64,000 bases of DNA from Cycas panzhihuaensis. Taxonomy: Eukaryota > Cycadophyta. The position numbers and the translations under genes are program-made. Where the stretch lies: NCBI GenBank assembly GCA_023213395.1, contig CM041465.1, forward strand, positions 63,743,741 through 63,807,740. The letters are read 5' to 3'. This document shows, piece after piece, positions 47,201 through 57,500 of the stretch. The notes beneath the pieces were generated by a model, which made no database searches, was not told the DNA's origin, and worked only from the letters and a program-made list of their open reading frames with translations. The number at the start of each line of letters is the position of its first letter. Positions within the stretch are counted from its first letter, which is position 1.

Positions 47201-48777
47201 ATCACCTTAATGGATCTTTGACTCTAGTGCTTCCCATCACATGACAGGACACCAAAAAAATTTATCTACTTATCAATCTGATACTAACTCTGAAGAAGAG
47301 ATTTATTTTAGAAGTGGATCCCAACTCAAAGTAAAAGGATTAGGTGATGTTACTTTAAAATATGATTCAATCAAGGACATCTTCTACGTACCTATTTTGT
47401 TACTAAACCTTCTTTTTGTCTACCAAATATGCCAGAAAGATGTTGTTGTCAAATTTTGGAAAGATAAATTTATTATTAAAGAACCATTAAACAAATTTAA
47501 ATCTATTGCCTGTGGACCTGTTGATTATAAAATAGGTCTCTATAGCCTAACTAGTTTAACAAATACTAAAACAAAGTCCTTTAGTGCTTTCATAGCCAAA
47601 TCTAACCCAGTCAGTAAACTATGGCATACATGATTCAGCCATACTAGTTATGGCAAACTTCAGAACCTAAAAAGACATGACATCGTTCATGGTCTTCCAC
47701 CATTAAATACTATTTATAGTGTCTATGAAGCCTGCATAATAGGTAAGCAACACATGGATCCCTTTCCACATCAGACTCAATTCAGAGCGAAAGTTCCACT
47801 TGAACTAGTTCACTTGGATATATGTGGACTATTCTATATAACTTCATATTCTGGCTATCGTTATTTTGTCATGTTTATTGATGATTTTTCAAGAAAATAT
47901 TGGGTGTACATACTCAAGACTCGTAATCAAGAATTGACATCTTCACTGAATTTAAAACACTTGTAGAAAATTAATTAAACTCGAAAATTAAAATTTTTAG
48001 ATCTTATAATGCTAAAGAATATCTAAGTGGCAAATTTACTTCTTTTTGTAACAAGCACGGAATTCAATTTTAGTATTCCATTGCCTATACTCCTCAGCAA
48101 AATGGTGTTACTAAACACAAGAATTATACTCTTGTTGAAATGACTCAATGCATGCTACATGCAAAGAGTCCTAACTTAAAGTTGTGGGCAAAAGCAATTA
48201 CTTACTCCAATTATCTTTTAAACCATCTACCTAGTAAATTTTTACAAAATGTTACTCCAGAACAAAAGTGGTCTAGACAAAAACCCTCAGTTAAACATCT
48301 GAGAATTTTTTAAAGTATTGCATGGGAACACATTCCCAAAGTAAAATGAAAGAAACTAGATCCTAGAAGTAAAAAATATATCTTTGTTGGATATAATGAA
48401 GAGAGTAAAGCTTACAGACTTTTAGATCTAGTTGTGCATAAAATATCAATTTTGCGTGATGTAATATTTGATGAAGAAGGATCCTCTTCAACCTCTACTT
48501 ATGTAGAACTTCCAATTGAGAATCTGCTAATCAACACCTATTTAGTTGACTCCTCTAAAAAATAAGTTGACCCTAAGACTATAGAATCCTTATCCATACA
48601 AGTTCAGAATTGGACTCTATCTAAACCAACCACAATAGATCCTTCTTCTCAAGCTAGCTCCTCATGTCAACCTATGACTATAGAAATAGTCACAAACAAA
48701 CAGCCCATATGGGAAACGAGAAAACTTTTTGACACTGGATCTGATGTAGGTAATCCTTTTAATACCAAGAGAACACG
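47201..48777 (+). pseudogene. Copia-4 protease, pre-integrase and integrase; cut by Gypsy-B copy 2
   Basis: WIFDSSASHHMTG is the protease site with D-S-S-A for D-S-G-A. IKDIFYVPILLLNLLFVYQI is the pre-integrase block. In integrase, LVHLDICGLFYITSYSGYRY keeps the first Asp, but the second lies in RSYNAKEYL where RtDNGgE is usual (Asp to Tyr), and TPQQNGVTKHKN has Lys for Glu. YIFVGYNEESKAYRLLD and DVIFDEEGS mark the end of integrase. The linker to RT is interrupted at 48778. RT would follow right of the window. Confidence 0.88.
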
Positions 48778-50082
48778 TGCTCAAGAGGAGAAGGGGGTTG
48801 CCCTTGAGAAGCATGCATAGTTGGGTATGGAACCCACCTTGGCTCCTTTCTCTCACTCTTTATGATCCTCTCCTATAACCTTCTTAGAAAAAACTAGGAA
48901 AGGATAGGAAGATGAAGAGGGCAGAAAGAAAAGAAATGGAACACTACCTCCTATATGCACTGAAAAAATAAAGAAAGGAAGGGTGTTCTTAATAATCTAA
49001 CCTCTTATAAGACAGTTCAAAGGAGAGAAATGGAACAACAATGAAATAGTACATGTTGGACTGTGTAGAGGACAGGTCTTCCCCTAGAAACAGTAGGAAA
49101 TAATAGATCTGAGGTGCTTACAAGGGGGTCCTTAAGAGGATGCTGCAACTTAGAAACTAACTTATTAGAACTTATTGGAAGGGTACAGAGGTGAAACTTA
49201 GAGTGAATCCTTGCTTAAAGCCATTTGTTGGTGAGCCAACAATCGTGGATCCAAGCTAAAGAGAGAGGATCTCAGGATAGAGCACAGGGAACTCAGGTGT
49301 TGCAGGGCATTCCTGTGGAAAACTCCTATGGAAGAAGGAGAAGAGAGAAGATAAGGTGGAAGAAGAGAAGGAAATTGAGGATCTTTTGGGCTTTATACCT
49401 AACCCTAGGATGAATGGATGATTAGGGTTGAGGTAGGGCTCGCAAGGTGTCAAAGCCACATGGCAATTTCATGAAAAAAATGAAATTTCCCATGGTAGAT
49501 TTTTAAAAAATATTGGGTGAAAGTCACTTCATAATAAACTTCACAGTACTGCAAAGTTTACTACGGTGCACTGACAGAGATAAAATCATGATAAAAGTGG
49601 GTGCCTAAGAGCCTTAAAAGAGGGTACCCCAAGCCGAGGAGGGGCCCACCCTCTATCCAGATGGCTAGGGACAATCATGTGAGGAGGATGACCTAAACTA
49701 GATGGGGTACTGAAGTGGCATGACTCCCAAGAAATTGATAACTAGGATAAAGATGAACCAATCACACTTAGAGGGGTGCTAAGGGATGTGATATGACAAG
49801 GGGTATGACCAATCACATGGGTTGAGTGGTGCTTAGGACAACATAGAGGTTCATAGGAGGGTTGTGGAGTACCATCCACTGATCATCATAAGCTGAAAGA
49901 GTAACAAGCAGTATGATCAAGAAACAGATGTAAGATGATCACTCAAACATATCAGTCAATCATGCAATGAAAGGATGCTTCGATTTACCTTTCTAAAGAA
50001 CTAGTAAAGGCAAAGGATAGAAGCATACCTTTACTTACCTATGTCAACTTTCCAAGAACCCATTCTTTGTAGCTGGGAAACA
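48778..50082 (-). repeat. Gypsy-B copy 2 3' LTR
   Basis: Right edge AGCTGGGAAACA is followed by the polypurine tract. Left edge near TGCTCAAGAGGAG was placed by alignment with 63331 (TGTGGAAGAGAGG); both are preceded by CACG, so the true edge could be a few bases further left. The match to the 5' LTR runs from about 48786 to the window end. It contains hairpins at 49465-49487 and 49535-49560. Confidence 0.82.
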
Positions 50083-50093
50083 CTGCCCCCTTA
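50083..50093 (-). other. Polypurine tract of Gypsy-B copy 2
   Basis: Minus strand TAAGGGGGCAG directly precedes TGTTTCCCAGC, the start of the 3' LTR on that strand. Confidence 0.82.
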
Positions 50094-50600
50094 GCAGTAA
50101 AGCCTCGTAACTTAGAGGCGTAATACCACAACAAATGTTGGTAACACAATGTTAGTAGCATATATATATATATATAAATAATCATAACAATGGTGCAAGC
50201 CAAGGGCAATGATGAGTGTCATAGCAGAACACATGGGTGTAGAGGCAGGGGCAAGATAACATAGGGGCTGCCTATGTATCAGCATATAGATAATAAGTAA
50301 TGATAACAGATGAGGGGGATGCCCCTATCATGAGAATAGGATGAATGGGTGGTGAAGACCACACATAAGACCTAAAAGATGTCGTGAACAAGGAGCTATG
50401 TACAAACACAAATCAAGGATAACGAGAGTTATGTACTCAAATGGTAAGAGTAGAGTGAAGGAAACAAGCCTGGTGGTCGCCATAGTTTAACCTCATTAGT
50501 GGCCAACTTTTGGAGGTACAAACAGATCACAATGTGAAGTGTAAGATGCCCCAAAGACTTGGGTGGCTAGGCAACCAGACAAGTCTCTTAAGACAGGTCA
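50094..50600 (-). other. Untranslated stretch between second RNase H and polypurine tract
   Basis: No coding pattern recognised; contains a short TA repeat near 50160-50178. Confidence 0.5.
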
Positions 50601-51020
50601 CTAAGAAGAGGAAGATGACACTCAAGGATGAGATGAAGTAAGCTATCCACCTCGACGTTGAGAGCCTAAGGGATGTGTCAGATGTCAACAGATGAAAAAC
50701 AAGCCAAAAGGGATCGGGAGGTTGAGGCAAGGGCTCTTAGGTGTGGGCATTGCACTTGGAAGACCTAGGTGAGATGGGACACCAAAATGTAAGAGTCGCA
50801 AAGGAGAATAATGGGTCCATGGTGGAAGCAGAGCGCATTGGTAAGAGCCTCAATAACAACTGTGTACTCAGCTTTATTATTGGTGGCCTTAGGAAGGAAG
50901 TTCCCAGAATACATGAAGCCATGTTCAGAAGGGTTACAGAGAATCCACGTGATGGCAGAAGGGCCAAGGTTGCCATGACTTCTGCCATCGGTGAAAATGA
51001 GTAATGCCATGACCAAAGAA
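50601..51020 (-). pseudogene. Second, plant-type RNase H (aRH) downstream of integrase
   Basis: Minus-strand LIFTDGRSHGNLGPSAITWI, NFLPKATNNKAEYTVVIEAL and LCDSYILVSHLT are the three blocks of the RNase HI fold found in plant and archaeal-type enzymes, with TNNKAEY as its hallmark. Catalytic residues are all kept: Asp at 50986-50988, Glu at 50867-50869, Asp at 50795-50797, and the last Asp in NVEVDSL at 50645-50647. Several stops occur after the third block and a frame change before the first. Tat elements are known to have acquired an additional RNase H, but usually between RNase H and integrase. Here it lies about 4 kb past integrase. Confidence 0.8.
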
Positions 51021-51570
51021 TTGAGGTCTCGGTGGAGAGAAAAACATTAACGAGACCAGTGAGTGGAGAGGATTAAACAGGATGAAACTGACATAAAAGA
51101 CTCAAATGGCTATCAATAAAGGTCACAAAAGGTAGGAATACCCAAGGACAAGGCTACCCAAAGGTGAAGAGGGCTATCTAGCCAACGAGAAAGAACCAGT
51201 GATAAAAGGCCCCTCTGGGGTACCAAAGGTCACTTAAGGAAGTAAAAACACAGTCCCAAATAGAGGGGATGCTCCATTTAAAAGCCCTATAGACGTGAAT
51301 GGGCAGTAAAAATGGATCCAGGATGGTGAAATGAGTCAAACGAGTATAAACTCAGGTATATATGGAGGTGACACGTAAAATGAGATAAGAGGAGCCTCGT
51401 AAGGCCAAGAAGAGGGTGCCATAAATGCACCTGATATTTCCAAGAAAAAATAAGGCCACATAGGAAAAACGGGAGATAGACCCAGAAGGAAAAGGTGATC
51501 AGGGAAGGGAGATGGCCTCCAGGGCTGTCGTGGCGAGAGGAATGTGAGAAGTGCCCGGCAGGGCCCCTGC
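51021..51570 (-). other. Upstream region of the second RNase H
   Basis: Minus-strand frames here (51287-51605) are rich in Phe, Leu, Ser and His with no motif that I recognise. They may be remnants of a tether domain or simply non-coding. Confidence 0.35.
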
Positions 51571-51571
51571 C

Positions 51572-51578
51572 TATATAA
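51572..51578 (+). promoter_or_regulatory. TATA box, plus strand, inside Gypsy-B copy 2
   Basis: CTGCCTATATAAGGAAA is a strong plant-type TATA box reading plus, that is, opposite to gag-pol. It lies upstream of the antisense reading region at 52330-54170 and could start an antisense transcript near 51605. The minus strand (CCTTATATAGGC) is also TATA-like and would point at the second RNase H, so the direction is not settled by sequence alone. Confidence 0.45.
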
Positions 51579-51599
51579 GGAAAACTCAACAAAAATGGA

Positions 51600-52330
51600 A
51601 TTCATTTTTGTGGGCTCACGAATAATTCAGAGCCCTTCTGTTTATGCAATGGAGTGCCACCCAACTTCAAAGGCATGCTGGGAGAGATTGGACCATTAGA
51701 TCGGGACATGGAGATAGCCAACGAGATTGGAGGGATGAGATAGTCGTAGCAAGGCCAGATCCAATGAGTGGATTATCCCTTTCCTAACCTGTTTACTCAT
51801 TTAAATTTCATTACTTTTTGTTGCTTTTTGATATAGTTTTGGGCCTCTTATGGGTAAATAATGATCTCCTAAGGTCTAAATTAGACCTAACAAGAGGGGG
51901 GGCCAGGGCATTAGGTAGTCTTGGTCTTGGTGGGCCTGAGTGTGGCCCAATTAGGTAAAAATTTTAATTTTTTAGGTAGGAAACCCCCTATTTTGGGGGG
52001 GGTAACATTGGCACCACAATAAAGATCACAGTGCTATGATCTTTGCCATAAGGTTGCTGAGATTGAGCTAAAATCTCAGTGGGCCCTACGCTAAACTCTA
52101 CGGTACCACAGAGTTTAGCATGGTGTGGAGACATATTAGCTAAAAAACATAAAAGATGGCCTGAAGGACAGCCAAACCTTAATTAGAGAGGACTGAGGGG
52201 TAGCTCTAATGGCGGGCAAGTGGGTCTAGATGGAGTTTGACTAGTTTCTTGGGTGTTTTGTAGGTAGTTATCACGGTGGACCACTGTGAGAATATAGGAG
52301 TAACTATGCTCACCTTTATTAAGATGATGA
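51600..52330 (+). other. Presumed leader of the antisense transcript, with hairpin cluster
   Basis: No reading frame. It holds five strong inverted repeats between 51984 and 52289, listed separately. A stretch around 52085-52130 resembles LTR sequence of the same family (compare 49530-49570 and 19585-19620). Confidence 0.5.
51984..52119. other. Run of four hairpins
   Basis: 51984-51999: CCCCC-TATTTT-GGGGG. 52021-52044: AAAGATCA/TGATCTTT, perfect 8-bp stem with an 8-nt loop. 52058-52078: TGAGATT/AATCTCA, 7 bp with a 7-nt loop. 52090-52119: GCTAAACTCT/AGAGTTTAGC, perfect 10 bp with loop ACGGTACCAC. A near-palindrome TCACGGTGG-A-CCACTGTGA follows at 52271-52289. Spacing between the arms is short and regular. 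Confidence 0.85.
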
Positions 52331-54170
52331 CTTGAGGAGAGCGACGAGTGATGTAGAGGTGTGGCCTATTGAAGGCCATCTAGACACTATAATATGCATC
52401 CGACTAGTAACTCTTAATAGACATTATCTCACACTAGGATCAATGAAGGCATGTATTCTATCTCCCCCAAGTGGGAGATGTCACAGTCACACCAGGAGAT
52501 GTTAGGAGGACCTTAGGAGTACCAGTAGTAGGGGCACCAATGTCATTGGGTGCGTTGCCTAGCAATGACACTACACATAGGGAGGTAGTGACCTATTTCA
52601 TAGGTTAGGACTAATGGGAGAGGAGAGGCATACCGATTTAGAGTATGATCATATCCAGGATTCCTTATGTGAGGAAATTGATTACGCTATGCATTCTGTT
52701 CTAGATATCCCATAAATAGAATTATAGGGACATAGGAGATGCAAGGTTGGAGAGAGGTTAGACTCAGCCATATTAATAATAGTGAACTTGATCACCCAGT
52801 TAGATGCCATCAGGGTAGTTAGGAGAGGAGGACTATCCTACAACACGCTGCTATAGTGTTGGATCTTTGATCAGTTTAGAGCAATGGCACCACTAGGAGG
52901 GCCACCCGATTTTAGTATAGGCTCCCATGCTCCATAGGTGGTAGACTCAGTTTAATGGAACCAAGGACTAGGCACATGTCAGGCATTCTGTAGAGGCTAC
53001 ATCATTAGACCTCCTCACCATGGTAGACTACACATTAGATCCATATAGAGAGATGAGGTGGGATAGTAATGACGAGGTAGGGAGAGTAGGAGGTGCCCCT
53101 AGTGAGGGAGACGATGATAATAGAGATGATGGGGGTGATGGGGCTAGCCCATCAAGAGCAGTAAGTGGAGAGGCGAGTCCATTAGGGACCACAGGAGGAG
53201 AGGCAGGACCATCTGGAGCCACAGGAGAAGAGGCGGGTCCGTTAGGGACTGTAGGGAGATGTGGAGCTTCTTAGACACCAGTCTAGAAGCTAAGGATAGT
53301 GGGGAGAGTCCAGGCAGTGGTAGCACCAGTAGAGGAGGGTGGAGATACCCCGGCAGGCCAAGCATTTAGAGAGGTTGTACCAGAGGAGGAGGTACCAACA
53401 GTGAGGGGAGGACCCAAGGAGGATGTGATCATTTGAGTTGAAAAGCTAGCAGTTTCAACAGGTAAGATACTACCCTTTTCCATCATCCTTCGATCACTAG
53501 ATATCTAGTTGTTGTACTTTATTTGATTTGTTGGGTATGGATATATATACTGACATGTGGCATGCTAGATTTTGCAAGAGCAGTGGATATCAGGAGGCTG
53601 GTCAAGGCAATAGCCTAAGAGATGTTCCCCTGGGCCTATGTAGAGGGGTAACCTCCCATCTAGGCAGGAGACAAGCCACAGTCGATAGAGGCCTACATGG
53701 CAACATTTGCCCCTTCTGTTAGGGCTAGAGACATATGGGTGGCAGAGTCCAAGGAGTACGAGGCACGAGTGGGACATCCACAAGGAGAGCTAGAGGTGAT
53801 CAAAACAGAGAGAGATGCTCTACGAGGCTAGGTCCAAGCTTTAGAGCCTCAAGGAGGAGTAGGTGGTGATGTAGAGAATCATATCAGGATAGAAGTACTA
53901 GAGGAGTAGCTCTAAGGAGTGGAGGGTGAGAGAGATCGTATCCAGGCACAATATAATCAACCGGTGGATCAAATAGCATCAAGGTCATCAAGGGGCAGGA
54001 ACACATTAGTAATGACCCTAAGGAGGCTTTAGGATAAGGGGAGCGAGGCAGGGAGCTCCCAGAGGCACAGGAGGAATTTGGGAGGCATGCGGTCCTTAGG
54101 AGAGGGATCACATAGACTAGGAGATGATACCCTAGGAGTAGGGCAGTATTAGAGAGTGGGATATAGTAGT
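52331..54170 (+). pseudogene. Antisense accessory reading region with plant-mobile-domain-like part
   Basis: Plus strand, opposite to gag-pol. HVFYLPQVGDV and VTPGDVRRTLGVPVVGAP (about 52450-52540) resemble the plant mobile domain (FHLP.GE.TvTleDV.llGLPV.G). An open stretch at 53020-53274 begins MVDYTLDPYREMRWDSND and continues into a Gly/Glu/Pro-rich repeat. GTAAGA at 53462 and a matching GAGCAG acceptor at 53583 suggest an intron of about 120 bp. After it EAYMATFAPSVRARDIWVAE and GELEVIKTERDALRG look coiled-coil-like. Stops are mostly TAG and TGA. Antisense extra frames are known at this place in some Tat-type elements such as Grande; the domain call is tentative. Confidence 0.5.
53150..53260 (+). 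repeat. 33-bp tandem repeat in the antisense reading region
   Basis: About three units of 33 bp encode GEASPLGTTGG, EAGPSGATGEE and AGPLGTVG. The frame is kept through all units, which suggests that it was once coding. Confidence 0.75.
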
Positions 54171-54880
54171 TTTAATTTGATATGGAAAAGCACCAGACCT
54201 CTAGGGAGTCACCATATGTCGCCACATAATTGTACTTCTCCCTACAGGGATTCTAGCTTCTGGTAGATGATGTACCATACCATTTGTATGATATGACACA
54301 TGATAATGGATGATATTATATTTGATTTTATGTGTATGTATATATGTATGTGTGTGTGTGTGTGTGTGAAGGTGCATGAATGCATGAGGAGCTATAGATT
54401 ATGATGTTTTCGAGTTGATTATTAGATAGTTTATGTTAGAGGATTGTTTGAGCTACACACACTTCTTTTTATGTAGGGCCATATTCCTAGCAGGCATATA
54501 CACGATCACCATGAGCATCAGCGAGACATATGTGAGGCTAGGAGGTAGGGCGGCATACATATCCACATAGGAGCATAGCAGGATATACAAAGGAAGCATT
54601 AATAGGAAGGGAGTGATGATACTCTAACATGCCATCCTAGTTAGGGAATGTACCTAAGCTCAGGAGTGACAGGGACAACACACCCAATTAGGAGAACGTG
54701 CCCCCTAGAAGAAAAAAGAAGGACAATGGGTTCCATACAAGGAACCTAAAAAAAGTAAGAAGGCCACCTTAAGCTATCATTCCACCTATGACTAGAGGAA
54801 TGGGGACATGCCTAGGGTGGTAGTTTAGGCTCATTTCAGAGCATAAAGAGAAGAGTGACATAATCATGCATAAAATATTT
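54171..54880. other. Spacer between antisense region and integrase
   Basis: Contains a TG microsatellite at about 54351-54368. No ORF recognised on either strand. If an antisense transcript exists its 3' end should fall here. Confidence 0.5.
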
Positions 54881-56130
54881 TTAGGAATTTCCCATTAATA
54901 GCCTTCTCGAATTCGAGGCCCTCCAAGGTGGCGATCCTGTAAGCATCCTTCCTAAGGCTCTTAAGAATGTCAAAGGGGCTAACCCACTTGGGTTTGCATT
55001 TGGTTAGGCAATCATGGAGATATTCCAGTTTGAGGATGTTGTCCCCAAGATGTAAAGGACAAGAATGAAGGTGTTTATTGTAGATCCTTTATGCCCCAGC
55101 CTTAGAGGCAAGGTTGGCTTAGTAGGTAGCCAAGCACTTCTCATCCAAGGCTTTGATATCTAAGAGGCGAGCCTGGTAGATAGGCTCCTCACTGACAAGA
55201 CCTTGGAGAGAGACCCATAGAGAAGGAATCTCAACTTTCAATAGGACAACCACCTCCATTCCGTAGACTAGAGAGAAAGGAGTCATTCTCGTAGCCATAC
55301 GGATAGACGTGCGATATGCCTATAGAACGGAAGAGAGCTGGAGGTGCCAATCTCTTTGAGATTAGGCTATGGTTTTCTTTAGAATATTTATGATAGTTTT
55401 GTTAAATGATTTGACTTGTCCATTAGCCTGGGGGTAATAGGGAGAGGAAGTTTTATGAGAAATGTTGAATTTCTCGTAAAGCTCATCCATCTCCTTATTA
55501 CAAAAAGGGGTCCCATTGTCTATGATTAGGACATCAGGAACTCTGAAGTGGCACATAATGTGCTGGTAGATGAAGGTGGTTATCATCTTACTAGGAGTAG
55601 TAGTCAAAGGAATGGCTTCTACATATTTAGTAAAGTACTCCATAGTAGTCAAGATGAACTTTTATCGTAATAAAGAAGATGGGGATGTGGCTCTAACAAG
55701 GTCCAACCCCTATTGGGAGAAGGACCATGGAGATATGATGGGATGGCGAGCCTCAGAAGGCAAGTGGGTGATATTAGCATGCTCCTGGCACCACTGACAT
55801 CTCAGGGCATAGGCATGGGCATCCTTAAAGAGGGACGACCAATAATACCCCATACAGAGGATCCTTTGGGCCATGGATTGGCCTCCAAATTGGGTATCTG
55901 GTTCACTTTGTTGGTGATGACATAGTAAAGAAGGATCTTATCAAAGGATCTTTTGTACAATACCTCACCCATAAGGAAGTACTACCTGGTAGTAGCCTGA
56001 ATACGAGACCTAACCTTGTTACTAATGTTGGGGCAATAATGCTACTGAGTGAGGTATTGCATGATGCCCCCATACCACTCACTATCAGTAAGTAGATAAG
56101 GAGAGGAGTCCTAAATAGCCATGATAGGCT
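54881..56130 (-). pseudogene. Gypsy-B copy 2 integrase
   Basis: Minus strand: the zinc-finger approach SEWYGGIMQYLTQ and GEVLYKRSF is of Tat/Athila type. In the core, YFTKYVEAIPL is preceded by Glu where Asp is usual; IIDNGTPFCNKEM keeps the second Asp; YYPQANGQVKSFNKT has Lys instead of the catalytic Glu. The best open piece is 55362-55652. Stops and frame changes fill the remainder down to about 54900. Not functional as read. Confidence 0.88.
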
Positions 56131-56740
56131 CATTAGGGAGAGAATTATCAACAGCAATGTCCAAAGGGTTTGGGATAGGAGTGTTAGCGAGCTGCTCAGC
56201 CACTACTATCTCATTTTTTGACTTCTTATTAAAGATTTGGAGGTCAAATTCTAGAAGGAGGATAGCCCACTTGGCAGTCCTACCTGTCAGGTCAGGTTAA
56301 GTGAGTAAATAGCGCAGGGGATCAGATTAGATGATCACTCAAGTAGTATTCCCAAGCAAGTAGTGCCTAAACTTCTTGATTGCATATACCAAGGAGAGGC
56401 ATTCCTTCTCCACAGGGGAGTAGTTGAGTTCAATAGCCATGAGGGTATGACTGATGAAGTAAATAGCCCTCTCGGCTCCTAAATCATCTTCCTAGGCTAA
56501 CATGGTGCCTATACACTCATCAATTGCTGAGGTATAAAGGATGAACAACCTATCAAAGAGAGGGGGTACTAATGTTGGGGTAGAAGTGAGGGCTTCCTTA
56601 AATTCTTCGAAGGCTTGTTGGGCTTTAGAAGACCAAATGAACAGGGCTCCCTTCTTTAATAGGTTGGTGAGCAGTTTGGAATTTATGACAAAGTTCACTA
56701 AGAAATGCTTGAGGAAACCAAGCCTACCTAAAAATGACTT
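56131..56740 (-). pseudogene. Gypsy-B copy 2 first RNase H
   Basis: LLKKGALFIWSSKAQQAFEE opens the connection to RNase H, and [33 protein letters not shown] and FRHYLLGN follow in order. This is the ordinary Ty3/gypsy RNase H next to RT. Two stops near YLLGN and the following block break it. Confidence 0.87.
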
Positions 56741-57500
56741 AATCTGTCATTCGGTTTTAGGAGGTGGCATGTCAAGGATTGCCTTGACTTTATTAGGATC
56801 AATTTGGATCCCTTACTTTGACACAAGGAAACCAAGGAGTTTACCAGATGTCACGATAAACACACATTTAAGAGGGTTGAGGCTTACATGGTATTTGTGG
56901 AATCATACAAAGATGGCCAATAAATCAAAGGGGTGATGGGCTCTAATGCATGAGAGACCTGTTATGTCATCCATGAAGACCTCTAAAAATTTGTTAATAA
57001 GATCATGGAAAATGAACTGCATCACCCTTTGATAAGTGGCTCCTGCATTCTTTAATCCAAAGCACATCACCTTATAGGTGAAGGTGCCCCATAGAGTTAT
57101 GAAGGTCATCTTATGATGGTCTTCAAGGGAGATCTGAATTTGGTTATAGTCAGAAAAGCCATCCATTATAAACATGACTTTGAAACTAGCAGTGCAATCA
57201 ATAATTTAATCGATAAAGGGAAGTAGGAAATTATCCTTAGGACATGCATTATTGATGTCACGTAAATCAATGCATATCTAGATTGTCCCATTCTTTTTAG
57301 CAACGGGGATAATGTTAGACACCTATTTAGGGTAGTTGATGGAAGTGATCAATCCTACATTTAGGAGCTTCTCAACTTCCATTTTAATCGTAGCTGAGAG
57401 TTTAGGATGAAGAGGGCATTGCTTTTGATACACAGGGTGAGCACCAAGAATAGTGGTAAGATTATGGGTAACGATTGAAGGATCTATTCCCTTCATATCA
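56741..57500 (-). pseudogene. Gypsy-B copy 2 reverse transcriptase
   Basis: MDGFSDYNQIQISLEDHHKM, FGLKNAGATYQRVM and VFMDDITG (FMDD at 56966-56977) are diagnostic of the Tat/Athila branch, which has LKNAGATYQR in this block. Both aspartates of the active site are kept. The fingers region further right (to 57500) has stops. Confidence 0.9.

Noticed and set aside
51272-52289. A nested solo LTR in the accessory region of Gypsy-B copy 2
   Set aside because: Only the hairpin segment resembles the LTRs. I found no TG...CA ends with a flanking duplication.
53028-53365. Minus-strand ORFs rich in Pro, Leu and Ser
   Set aside because: They are the mirror of the plus-strand Gly/Glu/Pro repeat; the plus frame keeps the repeat register and a start, so the minus frames are shadows.
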